From NCBI RefSeq assembly GCF_015024225.1, contig NZ_JACJGM010000046.1:1-33244 (forward strand): DNA of 33,244 nucleotides. Direction: 5' to 3'. This DNA comes from Nocardioides lijunqiniae (GTDB taxonomy: Bacteria > Actinomycetota > Actinomycetes > Propionibacteriales > Nocardioidaceae). Positions 1 through 7,153 of the stretch are shown here, one piece after another (positions within the stretch are counted from its first letter, which is position 1; each line of letters opens with the position of its first letter). Both the position numbers and the translations under genes were made by a program. A model generated the notes under the pieces. That model was not told the origin of the DNA. It did no database searches and was given only the letters and a program-made list of their open reading frames with translations.

Positions 1-566
1 CCCACGTCGGCGTCGACGTGGGCGACCACCCCGTCGTGCTGCCGGTGGCCTACGCCGTCGACCTCGAGGGGCCCGACGAGGACGGCACGCTCTACATCCA
101 CGGGTCGGTGGCGGCCCGCTGGCTCACCCGCTCCGAGGGCAGCACCGTGTGCGTGACGGTCACCGAGGTCGACGGCCTGGTGGCGGCCCGCTCGGCCTTC
201 CACCACTCGATGAACTACCGCTCGGCCGTGGTCATCGGGCGGGCCCGCATCGTCACCGACCCCGACGAGAAGGCCCACGCCCTCACCCTCACCGTCGACC
301 ACATGGTGCCCGGCCGGGCGGCCACGCTGCGGCCGCACACGCGCAAGGAGGTCGCGGCCACCTCGGTGCTGGCCGTGCCGCTGCACGAGGCGTCGCTCAA
401 GGTGCGCGCCGAGGGACCCGTCGACGACCCCGAGGACGTCGCGGCGGGCGTGTGGGGAGGGGTCATCCCGGTACGCCGGGTGGCGGGTGCACCCGAGCCG
501 GCGCCGGAGTCGGCGGCCGACCCGGTGCCCGCCGACGTGGTCCGGCGTGCGGAGGCGCTCGCGTGA
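1..566 (+). CDS. Pyridoxamine 5'-phosphate oxidase-fold protein (Pyridox_ox_2-like), 5'-truncated by the window
   Basis: The reading frame is open from position 3 and ends with TGA at 564-566. The true start lies upstream, because coding sequence (HVGVDVGDHPVVLPVAYAVD) runs in from the edge; the GTG at 18 lies inside this conserved stretch and is unlikely to be the start. The segments HPVVLPVAYAVD, TLYIHGS, VCVTVTEVDGLV and ARSAFHHSMNYRSAVVIG match the split-barrel flavin/FMN-binding family that includes NimA-like proteins. Members bind FMN or a related flavin in the cytosol; the substrate cannot be read from sequence. The C-terminal 25 residues are Ala/Pro/Glu-rich and probably disordered. 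It is followed 18 nt later by ndk, which seems to have its own promoter. Confidence 0.8.
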   Translation, partial: HVGVDVGDHPVVLPVAYAVDLEGPDEDGTLYIHGSVAARWLTRSEGSTVCVTVTEVDGLVAARSAFHHSMNYRSAVVIGRARIVTDPDEKAHALTLTVDHMVPGRAATLRPHTRKEVAATSVLAVPLHEASLKVRAEGPVDDPEDVAAGVWGGVIPVRRVAGAPEPAPESAADPVPADVVRRAEALA

Positions 567-571
567 GTCGT

Positions 572-577
572 TAGGGT
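572..577 (+). promoter_or_regulatory. Candidate -10 element for leaderless ndk transcript
   Basis: TAGGGT lies exactly 7 nt before the ndk ATG at 585, and no Shine-Dalgarno sequence precedes that ATG. This spacing would place the transcription start at or next to the A of the start codon. No convincing -35 hexamer is visible. The same TAGG-start hexamer occurs at a similar distance before chaA, the radical SAM gene, the gene at 18430-19140 and the gene at 28669. Confidence 0.5.
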
Positions 578-584
578 CAGCCGC

Positions 585-998
585 ATGACCGAGACGTCCC
601 GCACCCTCGTCCTCCTCAAGCCCGACACCGTCCGGCGCGGCCTGGTCGGGGAGGTGCTGTCCCGCTTCGAGGCCAAGGGCCTGCGCATCGTGGCCCTCGA
701 GCACCGTCAGATCGACGGCGCCAAGGCCGACGAGCACTACGCCGAGCACGTCGAGCGCGACTTCTACCCGCCGCTGCGCGACTTCGTGACCAGCGGCCCG
801 CTCGTCGCGCTGGTGCTCGAGGGCGACTCCGCGATCGAGGTCGTGCGCGCGCTCAACGGCGCCACCGACGGCCGGGCGGCCGCGCCGGGCACCATCCGCG
901 GCGACCTGTCGCTCTCCAACCGCGAGAACCTCGTGCACGGCTCGGACTCCGCCGAGTCCGCCGAGCGCGAGATCGCGATCTGGTTCCCCGGCCTCTGA
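585..998 (+). CDS. ndk: Nucleoside diphosphate kinase
   Basis: This 137-residue protein has the normal length for bacterial NDK. It transfers the gamma-phosphate of ATP to nucleoside diphosphates through a phosphohistidine intermediate, keeping cytosolic NTP and dNTP pools balanced. The catalytic histidine is H118 in the signature NLVHGSDS, K12 lies in the N-terminal LLKPD strand, and the conserved NGATDGRAAAPGTIRGD segment precedes the active site. The ATG at 585 gives the family N-terminus (RTLVLLKPDTVRRG). It is probably transcribed on its own from the TAGGGT element at 572. The HTH gene converges on it from downstream with an 18-nt gap that holds a hairpin. Confidence 0.97.
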   Translation: MTETSRTLVLLKPDTVRRGLVGEVLSRFEAKGLRIVALEHRQIDGAKADEHYAEHVERDFYPPLRDFVTSGPLVALVLEGDSAIEVVRALNGATDGRAAAPGTIRGDLSLSNRENLVHGSDSAESAEREIAIWFPGL

Positions 999-1008
999 GC
1001 CTCCGGTG

Positions 1009-1026
1009 CGCGGGCCTCAGCCCGCG
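1009..1026. terminator. Hairpin between convergent ndk and HTH genes
   Basis: CGCGGGC (1009-1015) and GCCCGCG (1020-1026) form a perfect 7-bp stem around the loop CTCA. The stop codon of the minus-strand HTH gene (1017-1019) lies in that loop. There is no T-tract on either side, so intrinsic termination is uncertain, but the position between two converging genes fits a shared, bidirectional terminator. Confidence 0.4.
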
Positions 1027-1250
1027 GGGGCGCGGCGCCGCTCGCGGCGCGAGCCGCCGTAGCGCTGGTGCACCGCCTGGCGGCTGACGCCGAGCAGCGT
1101 GGCGATCTCCGCCCACGTGAGCGACTGCGTCCGCGCGCGGCGCACGAGCACCTCCTCGCGCTGGTCGACCTGCCGCCGCAGCTCGGCCACGGCGGCCAAC
1201 GCGCGCACCACGTCGTCGTCGTCCCCGGCCGCGATCGCCGTGATCTTCAT
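1017..1250 (-). CDS. Small helix-turn-helix DNA-binding protein
   Basis: The product has 77 residues. The ATG at 1250 is chosen over an upstream ATG because a strong AGGAGG lies about 4-10 nt before it and because the upstream extension has low complexity. Residues 43-64 (SLTWAEIATLLGVSRQAVHQRY) form a helix-turn-helix of the sigma-70 region 4/homeodomain-like type, preceded by a helix rich in Arg, Gln and Glu (about 20-40) that could dimerise and followed by a basic tail. It is probably a cytosolic transcriptional repressor. It is divergent from the gene at 1363, and the palindrome at 1282-1297 lies between them, so control of itself and of the hydrolase operon is a reasonable inference. Targets outside this region are unknown. 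Confidence 0.75.
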   Translation of the reverse strand: MKITAIAAGDDDDVVRALAAVAELRRQVDQREEVLVRRARTQSLTWAEIATLLGVSRQAVHQRYGGSRRERRRAPAG

Positions 1251-1281
1251 GGCTCCTCCTGAGGTCGTCGTGGGGGTTCTT

Positions 1282-1297
1282 GTCAACCTTAGTTGAC
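1282..1297. promoter_or_regulatory. Palindromic candidate operator GTCAAC-CTTA-GTTGAC
   Basis: Two perfect 6-bp half-sites (1282-1287 and 1292-1297) flank a 4-bp spacer, all in an AT-enriched patch of otherwise GC-rich DNA. On the minus strand the centre reads TAAGGT (1291-1286), which fits the actinobacterial -10 pattern TANNNT, about 35 nt upstream of the HTH start. A repressor bound here would cover the HTH promoter and lie 66 bp upstream of the divergent operon. That the HTH protein binds it is inferred from proximity. Confidence 0.55.
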
Positions 1298-1362
1298 GGC
1301 CGGTCGTCCACAGGCCGGAAGCCGCCGGTTTCCGCCGACGCGGCCGGGGGCAGCCTCCCGTC

Positions 1363-1890
1363 ATGGAGCTCCAGCCCGTGCCCGACCCGACCGGTGACCC
1401 GTTCTTCGACGCGCTGCGCCGACGGCATCCCGACGTCGACGTGGTCCTGCTGCCGCCGGAGCCGCCGCCGCCGGGCCCCGACGCCGTCGTCGACGAGGAC
1501 CTGCCCGCCGCCGTCCTGACCCGGGTGGCGACGCTCGCCGAGGACCTGTGGGCCGCGGCCGCGCGCGACAGCGACGCCGTTCCGGAGGCCCGGCTGGTCT
1601 ACGGCGACGGTCCCGGCGCCGTCCGGGCCGCGTCCCGGGTGGCGACCCGCCGCGACGACGGCTTCCACGTCCTCGTCGCCCTGCGCCACGAGCTCGAGAC
1701 CCACGGGTGGGCGGTCACCCGGCCGCCCGGGGCGGTGGAGCGCATCGAGGCCCACCTCGACGACCTCACCGTCACGGCGTCCTACGTGGAGGGCACGGGG
1801 GCCCTGCTCTTCCGGCTCACCTCCGGCTCGCTGACGGTCGGCCTCGATCGCGCACGCGAGCTCACCCGTCACCCCGGGGGTGGTCGGTGA
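1363..1890 (+). CDS. Protein of unknown function, first gene of the T7SS-like hydrolase operon
   Basis: I do not recognise this 175-residue protein. It has no signal peptide or membrane segment and is acidic with a proline-rich stretch at about 32-39 (PPEPPPPGP). The C-terminal half (about residues 95-165) alternates a helix with two or more beta strands, around HELETHGWAVT and LTVTASYVEGTGALLFRL. That pattern loosely resembles the C-terminal domain of the lipoprotein encoded at 3952-4521. Its TGA overlaps the ATG of the next gene by one base (TGATG), so translation is probably coupled. By position it could be a chaperone or cytosolic guard protein for the hydrolase; this is inference. No strong ribosome-binding site precedes the ATG at 1363, so the start is less certain. 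Confidence 0.7.
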   Translation: MELQPVPDPTGDPFFDALRRRHPDVDVVLLPPEPPPPGPDAVVDEDLPAAVLTRVATLAEDLWAAAARDSDAVPEARLVYGDGPGAVRAASRVATRRDDGFHVLVALRHELETHGWAVTRPPGAVERIEAHLDDLTVTASYVEGTGALLFRLTSGSLTVGLDRARELTRHPGGGR

Positions 1891-2189
1891 TGGAGGTCGT
1901 GCCCGTCAGCGTCGGCGAGGCGTCCCGCGCCTGGGACGAGCAGCACCTCGACCTCGACGCCGCCGCCGCGCAGATCGCGGACGCCGACCCGAGCGGCTTC
2001 ACCGGCAACGTCCGCGGGTCGGCGACCCGGTTCCTCACCCAGTGGGAGCGTCACGCCGAGTCGCTCGGCACCGTCTCGGAGCAGCGGGCCGACGGGCTGC
2101 GCACCACCGTCTCCGACTACGTCACCAGCGACGAGGCCACCCGCGGCGACCTGGTGCGGCTGGCCTCCTACCTGCACGAGGTCCGATGA
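1890..2189 (+). CDS. Small helical protein resembling EspC/WXG100-type T7SS substrates
   Basis: The 99-residue protein is predicted to be almost entirely helical. It consists of a helix, a turn with FTG at residues 37-39 (where WXG100 proteins carry WxG), a second long helix (about 42-77), and YVTSD at 77-81, which fits the YxxxD/E secretion signal of ESX substrates. Size, architecture and placement next to a WxG-bearing enzyme suggest a helical-hairpin partner that pairs with the hydrolase N-terminus for type VII secretion. The ATG at 1890 overlaps the previous stop, and its own stop overlaps the next ATG (ATGA). The family call comes from motif and layout, not from a database match. No ESX core component (EccB/C/D/E, MycP) is in the window. 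Confidence 0.65.
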   Translation: MEVVPVSVGEASRAWDEQHLDLDAAAAQIADADPSGFTGNVRGSATRFLTQWERHAESLGTVSEQRADGLRTTVSDYVTSDEATRGDLVRLASYLHEVR

Positions 2190-3955
2190 CCACCGAGATC
2201 CGGCTGCCGCCGCTGCCGCGCCCGGTCCCCGCCCTGACCTGCGACCCGGGAGCGATCAGCTCGTGCGGGGCCGACCTGCTGGCGGCGTCGGCCCAGGTCG
2301 ACGACCTCGGCACCTTCGTCGCCGGACCCGCGCGGCTGGGCGACTGGAGCGGTGACGCCGCCACCGCCTACCACCGGGCGATCGCGCCCACGGGCCGTCG
2401 CGCCGACGCCATGTCCCTCGCGCTGCGCGGCGTCGCCCACCGGGTCGAGGAGCACTCCGCCGAGATGCAGCGGCTCCTCGACCGGCGTGCGGGCCTCGAG
2501 GACCGCCACCAGCACCTCGCCCAGCAGATCGCGCACCTGCGCGCCGAGGTGGCCACCACCACCGTGGAGGGAGCGGCGGAGCTGCAGGCCGACTGCGACC
2601 GGGTGACCGGGCAGGTGCAGGCCTACGAGACCGACCTCGACACCTGGGCGAGCGACCTCGCCACCGAGGAGTCGGAGATGAGCCAGGCGTTCACCCGGGT
2701 GCTCGACGCCGACGACGTGGAGCGCCTCTACGGCGGCGTCGCCGACCCGGCCGACGACGCGCTGCGCGACAAGCCCGCCGCCGGCGCCTCGCCCACCGAC
2801 GTCCACGACTGGTGGGTCGCCCTGACCCCCGCCCAGCGCCGCGCCGTCATCGCGGCGTCCCCGGGGAGCATCGGCAACCTCGACGGCATCCCGGCCGCGG
2901 CCCGCCACGCCGCCAACACCGTGTCCCTCGGCCGCGACCTCGCCGACTACGCGCACACCGACGCGGCCGGGGTGCTCACCGACGACGAGCGCACCTGGTA
3001 CGAGAACGCCCGCGCGGCCGACGACGCCCGACGCGAGATCGAGGGCCGCCACGACCCGGTCACCGGCGAGCCGATCGTCGCCCAGGTCTACATCTACGAC
3101 CCGGCCGCGTTCGGCGGGGACGGTGCGGTGGCGATCTCCGCGGGTGACCTCGACACCGCCGACAACGTCGCGGTCGTCGTGCCCGGGCTGGGCACCGACG
3201 GCGAGAGCGCCCCCTACCAGGCCGACCGGGCGGCCACCCTCTACGAGTCGACCCGGGCGCTCGACCCGAGCGCCTCCAACGCCTCGATGTTCTGGATCGG
3301 CTACGACGCCCCCGACAACGCCCCGTGGGACGAGGGCGTCGACGGGGCGGGCGTCGTCGCCGAGACCATGGCCACCGCCGGCGGCGAGCGGCTGGCCGAC
3401 ACCATTGACGGCCTGCGGGCGAGCCGGGAGGACGACCCGGCCCACCTGACGGCGATCGGCCACAGCTACGGCTCCACCACGACCGGCCACGGCGCCCACG
3501 ACGAGGGACTCGACGTCGACGACATCGTCTTCGTCGGGAGCCCGGGCGTCGGCGGCGACACCGACCACGCGAGCGACACCGGCATCGACCCCGACCACGT
3601 GTGGGCCGGGTCCAACAGCCGCGACCCGGTCGCCGACCTGGGCAACCACGGCTGGGTCCACGGAGAGACCGTCCTCGGGGCCGGGCTCGGCGACGACCCC
3701 GCCGAGGACGACTTCGGGGCCAACCGCTTCCAGGCCGAGTCCGAGACCCGCGGCGGCCTCTTCTCCTTCGGCGACCACTCCAAGTACTTCGACCACGACA
3801 CCGAGTCGCTGTACAACATCAGCCACATCGTCAACGGCGACTACGACGCCGTCCAGCACGCCGAGCACATCCACGACCCCTTCCTCGGCGGGCCGCACGA
3901 CCCCGAGTACGACCGCGACCCGACCTCCCCGGCCACCAGCACCCTCACGCCGTGA
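2186..3955 (+). CDS. Alpha/beta hydrolase, DUF1023 family, with N-terminal WxG/coiled-coil domain
   Basis: The product has 589 residues. Residues 1-180 are helical, with WSG (54-56) in a WXG100-like context and long heptad-rich segments (about 75-160). Residues from about 290 form a DUF1023 alpha/beta-hydrolase domain: the strand VAVVVPGLGTDG, the nucleophile elbow GHSYGS with Ser427, and a likely triad completed by Asp480 (NSRDPVA) and His531 (FGDHSKYF). The substrate is unknown; a lipid or ester is plausible. There is no Sec signal peptide, so if exported it would need a route such as type VII secretion, in line with the WxG helix and the small partner gene just upstream. It overlaps both neighbours (ATGA and GTGA). 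A housekeeping intracellular esterase is the alternative. Confidence 0.85.
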   Translation: MTTEIRLPPLPRPVPALTCDPGAISSCGADLLAASAQVDDLGTFVAGPARLGDWSGDAATAYHRAIAPTGRRADAMSLALRGVAHRVEEHSAEMQRLLDRRAGLEDRHQHLAQQIAHLRAEVATTTVEGAAELQADCDRVTGQVQAYETDLDTWASDLATEESEMSQAFTRVLDADDVERLYGGVADPADDALRDKPAAGASPTDVHDWWVALTPAQRRAVIAASPGSIGNLDGIPAAARHAANTVSLGRDLADYAHTDAAGVLTDDERTWYENARAADDARREIEGRHDPVTGEPIVAQVYIYDPAAFGGDGAVAISAGDLDTADNVAVVVPGLGTDGESAPYQADRAATLYESTRALDPSASNASMFWIGYDAPDNAPWDEGVDGAGVVAETMATAGGERLADTIDGLRASREDDPAHLTAIGHSYGSTTTGHGAHDEGLDVDDIVFVGSPGVGGDTDHASDTGIDPDHVWAGSNSRDPVADLGNHGWVHGETVLGAGLGDDPAEDDFGANRFQAESETRGGLFSFGDHSKYFDHDTESLYNISHIVNGDYDAVQHAEHIHDPFLGGPHDPEYDRDPTSPATSTLTP

Positions 3956-4521
3956 GGGTGGTGGCAGGCTGGCTGCTCGTGGCGGCCGTGCTCACGGGCT
4001 GCGGGACGGGGGGAGACGGCGTGGACGACGGGGGAGTCGACGGGGGAGTCGACAGGGGAGTCGACAGGGGAGTCGACGGTGGCGCGGCCCTGGAGCGGCA
4101 GCGCGAGGACGTCCGCAGCGCCGCGGCCGAGCTCGTCACGGGCGCCATCGATGTCCTGGGCGGCCGGTCCTCCCACACCGGCGGCGGCTTCGACGGCTGC
4201 GAGTCGGCCGGCCCCGACGAGTTCCGCACCTTCCGCTACCGCGCCAGCGGCCGTGTCGACGTGGGGCCGGGTGCCGTGCGCCCCTACCTCGACGCCCTGG
4301 CGCCGGTGCTGACGAGCGCCGGGTTCGACGAGCCGGTCGCCCGGGAGCGTCCGGGCGGGCGGAGCCTCCAAGCCGAGCGCGACGGCGTCAGCGCGTCGTT
4401 CTCGGAGCTCCCCGGCGCCGGCGACTACGTCCTGGTCAACCTCCAGGGACCCTGCGTGGAGGTGCCCGAGGACGAGCGCGACGTCTGGCTGCGCCGCCAG
4501 GACCCCACGCCGTACCTCTGA
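3952..4521 (+). CDS. Putative lipoprotein, candidate immunity or accessory protein for the hydrolase
   Basis: The product has 189 residues and starts at a GTG that overlaps the hydrolase stop (GTGA). The N-terminus RVVAGWLLVAAVLTGC is a type II signal peptide with lipobox LTGC, so the mature protein should be anchored outside the membrane. A low-complexity linker of four-residue repeats (DGGV/DRGV) encoded by a 12-bp tandem repeat follows. The globular part (about 45-185) has two further cysteines, in FDGCES and GPCVEV, that could form a disulfide. The segment with SAGFDEPV, SLQAERDGVSASF and YVLVNLQGP has the same helix-then-strands pattern as the C-terminal half of the first operon gene. 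Function is unknown; guarding the cell surface against the co-encoded enzyme is a hypothesis. Confidence 0.75.
   Translation: MRVVAGWLLVAAVLTGCGTGGDGVDDGGVDGGVDRGVDRGVDGGAALERQREDVRSAAAELVTGAIDVLGGRSSHTGGGFDGCESAGPDEFRTFRYRASGRVDVGPGAVRPYLDALAPVLTSAGFDEPVARERPGGRSLQAERDGVSASFSELPGAGDYVLVNLQGPCVEVPEDERDVWLRRQDPTPYL
4027..4074 (+). repeat. In-frame 12-bp tandem repeat (4 copies)
   Basis: Units 1 and 2 are GACGGGGGAGTC (4027-4038, 4039-4050); units 3 and 4 are GACAGGGGAGTC (4051-4062, 4063-4074). A partial fifth unit begins at 4075. Each unit encodes Asp-Gly/Arg-Gly-Val, making the flexible linker just behind the lipobox cysteine. Copy-number change would stay in frame. Confidence 0.9.
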
Positions 4522-4606
4522 GGGAGGCGCGCCGCGACCCGTCACACCCGCAACACGCGTCTCATGCGCCTCGGCGTGCCTGCGCGGTTCCGGGCCGGGC
4601 GAAACC

Positions 4607-4612
4607 TACGCT
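4607..4612 (+). promoter_or_regulatory. Weak -10 candidate in the mreB upstream region
   Basis: The 165-bp gap between the lipoprotein gene and mreB must hold the promoter of the mre operon if the operon has one of its own. TACGCT at 4607-4612 fits TANNNT and would leave a leader of about 70 nt, but there is no clear -35 and the hexamer is short, so this is only a candidate. Confidence 0.2.
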
Positions 4613-4686
4613 CGCAGTCGGGTACGGCGAGGCGTGCGCGCCGTCCTCTTCCCCGGGCGCACGCAACCGAGCTGCGAGGCTTTGGC

Positions 4687-5711
<1,025 letters not shown>

Positions 5712-5715
<4 letters not shown>

Positions 5716-6641
5716 GACGCCCCGACCTCGGCCGCGAGCGCCGCTGGCGATCCGACTCCGACGGCGACGGGCAGCCACCGCGCGCGCTCGTCGTCGCCCT
5801 CGTGCTGGCCTGCGCCACGCTGATGACCCTCGACCACTCGACCGGCGAGGACTCCCCGGTCGACGGCGCCCGCCGCGCGATGGGCGAGGTCTACGGACCG
5901 GTCGAGGTCGGCGCCGCCGGCGCCGTCCGCCCGTTCGTCGCGATCCCCGAGTGGTTCCGCAGCCGCGGCGACATGCGCGACGAGATCGACGAGCTCGAGG
6001 CGGAGAACGCCGAGCTCCGCAGCTCCGTGGCCACCTCCGGCTACGACCGCAACAAGCTCGCCGAGTACGACGGCCTCACCGCGGCCGCCGGCACCCTCGG
6101 CTACGCGCTGGTGCCGGCCCGGGTCGTGGGCATGGGCGCGTCCCAGTCGTTCTCGAGCACGGTCACGATCGACGCCGGCGCGAGCTCGGGCCTGCGCCCC
6201 GACATGACGGTCGTCAACAACGACGGCCTCGTCGGCCGCGTCCTGCGCGTCACCCGCACCACCGCGACCGTCCTGCTCGTCATCGACGCCGACTCCGTCG
6301 TCGGCGGCCGGGTGGGCGACAGCATGGAGATCGGGATGCTCCACGGCCGTGGCGTCCTCGGCGACGAGGGCCGGCTCGACCTCGAGCTCATCGACCAGTC
6401 CGTGGTGCCCGCGCGAGGCGACACCGTCGTCACCTGGGGCAGCGAGAGCGGGGCGCCCTACGTCTCCGGCGTCCCGGTCGGCAGCATCTCCAAGGTCTTC
6501 GCCAACGTCCGTGACGGCTCCCAGCGCGCCGTGATCGACCCGTTCGTCGACTTCGGCGCCCTCGACCTGGTCGGCGTCGTCGTGCCCTCCGGCACCGAGA
6601 GCGACCGTGCCGTGATCGAGGCGGACGGGAGTCTCCAGTGA
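5712..6641 (+). CDS. mreC: Rod shape-determining protein MreC
   Basis: The product has 309 residues: a charged cytosolic N-terminus, one membrane helix (about 24-40, RALVVALVLACATLM), a coiled coil (about 86-106, rich in Glu and Asp) and a beta-rich periplasmic-side domain (about 115-290) with TIDAGASSGLRPDMTVVNNDG typical of MreC. It links MreB and MreD to the penicillin-binding protein outside the membrane and is thought to activate PBP2. The GTG start at 5712 follows a strong AGGAGG. The start overlaps the mreB stop and the end overlaps the mreD start. Confidence 0.94.
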
Positions 6642-7153
6642 CCCCGCTCCGCGCGCTCCTCGCCGTCCTCGCCGTCTCGGCCGCCCTGGTCCTGCAGGTC
6701 TCGGTGTTCCCCTACGTCGCCTGGCAGGGCGTCGTCCCCAACCTCGTGCTCCTGGTCGTCGTAGGCGCGGCCGTCGTGCGCGGCGCCCAGTTCGCGATGG
6801 TCCTCGGCTTCGCGGCCGGCGTGCTCCTCGACCTGGCCCCGCCCGCCGACCACGTCGCCGGGCGCTGGGCGCTGGCGTTCGTCGTCGTGGGCTACGTCGC
6901 CGGGCGGGTCGCCCAGCACGGACGGCCCACCGCGACCACGGTGCTCGCCACCGTCGCCGCGTCGTCGTTCCTCGGGACCTCGCTCTTCGCGCTCAGCGGG
7001 CTCGTGCTCCGCGACCCGCCGCTCACGATCCCCGACCTCCTGCAGGTCGTCGTCGTCTCGGTCGTGTGGGACGTCGTGCTGACGCCGTTCGTGCTGCCGC
7101 TGGTGATGGCGATGTTCCACCGGATCGAGCCGGAGCGGGCGGCGGTCCAGTGA
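6638..7153 (+). CDS. mreD: Rod shape-determining protein MreD
   Basis: This 171-residue integral membrane protein has about five hydrophobic helices from residue 5 to 160. The central GFAAGVLLDLAPP is the most family-like segment (MreD proteins carry a G..aGl..Dl motif there), and placement between mreC and mrdA settles the call. It is a membrane partner of MreC in the elongasome. The GTG start overlaps the mreC stop (GTGA), and its stop overlaps the mrdA start in the same way. Confidence 0.9.
   Translation: MTPLRALLAVLAVSAALVLQVSVFPYVAWQGVVPNLVLLVVVGAAVVRGAQFAMVLGFAAGVLLDLAPPADHVAGRWALAFVVVGYVAGRVAQHGRPTATTVLATVAASSFLGTSLFALSGLVLRDPPLTIPDLLQVVVVSVVWDVVLTPFVLPLVMAMFHRIEPERAAVQ

Noticed and set aside
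853..1872. 339-residue minus-strand ORF across ndk and the HTH/unknown genes
   Set aside because: Arg/Gly/Pro-rich composition without motifs; it runs antisense through ndk and has the usual look of a GC-rich shadow frame.
2168..3898. 576-residue minus-strand ORF opposite the hydrolase gene
   Set aside because: Val/Gly/Asp-rich repeat composition mirrors codons of the plus-strand gene; no domain or start signal. The plus-strand frame has catalytic motifs.
4564..4686. Upstream ATG at 4564 for MreB
   Set aside because: It would add 41 Arg-rich residues not found in MreB; the canonical N-terminus begins at 4687.
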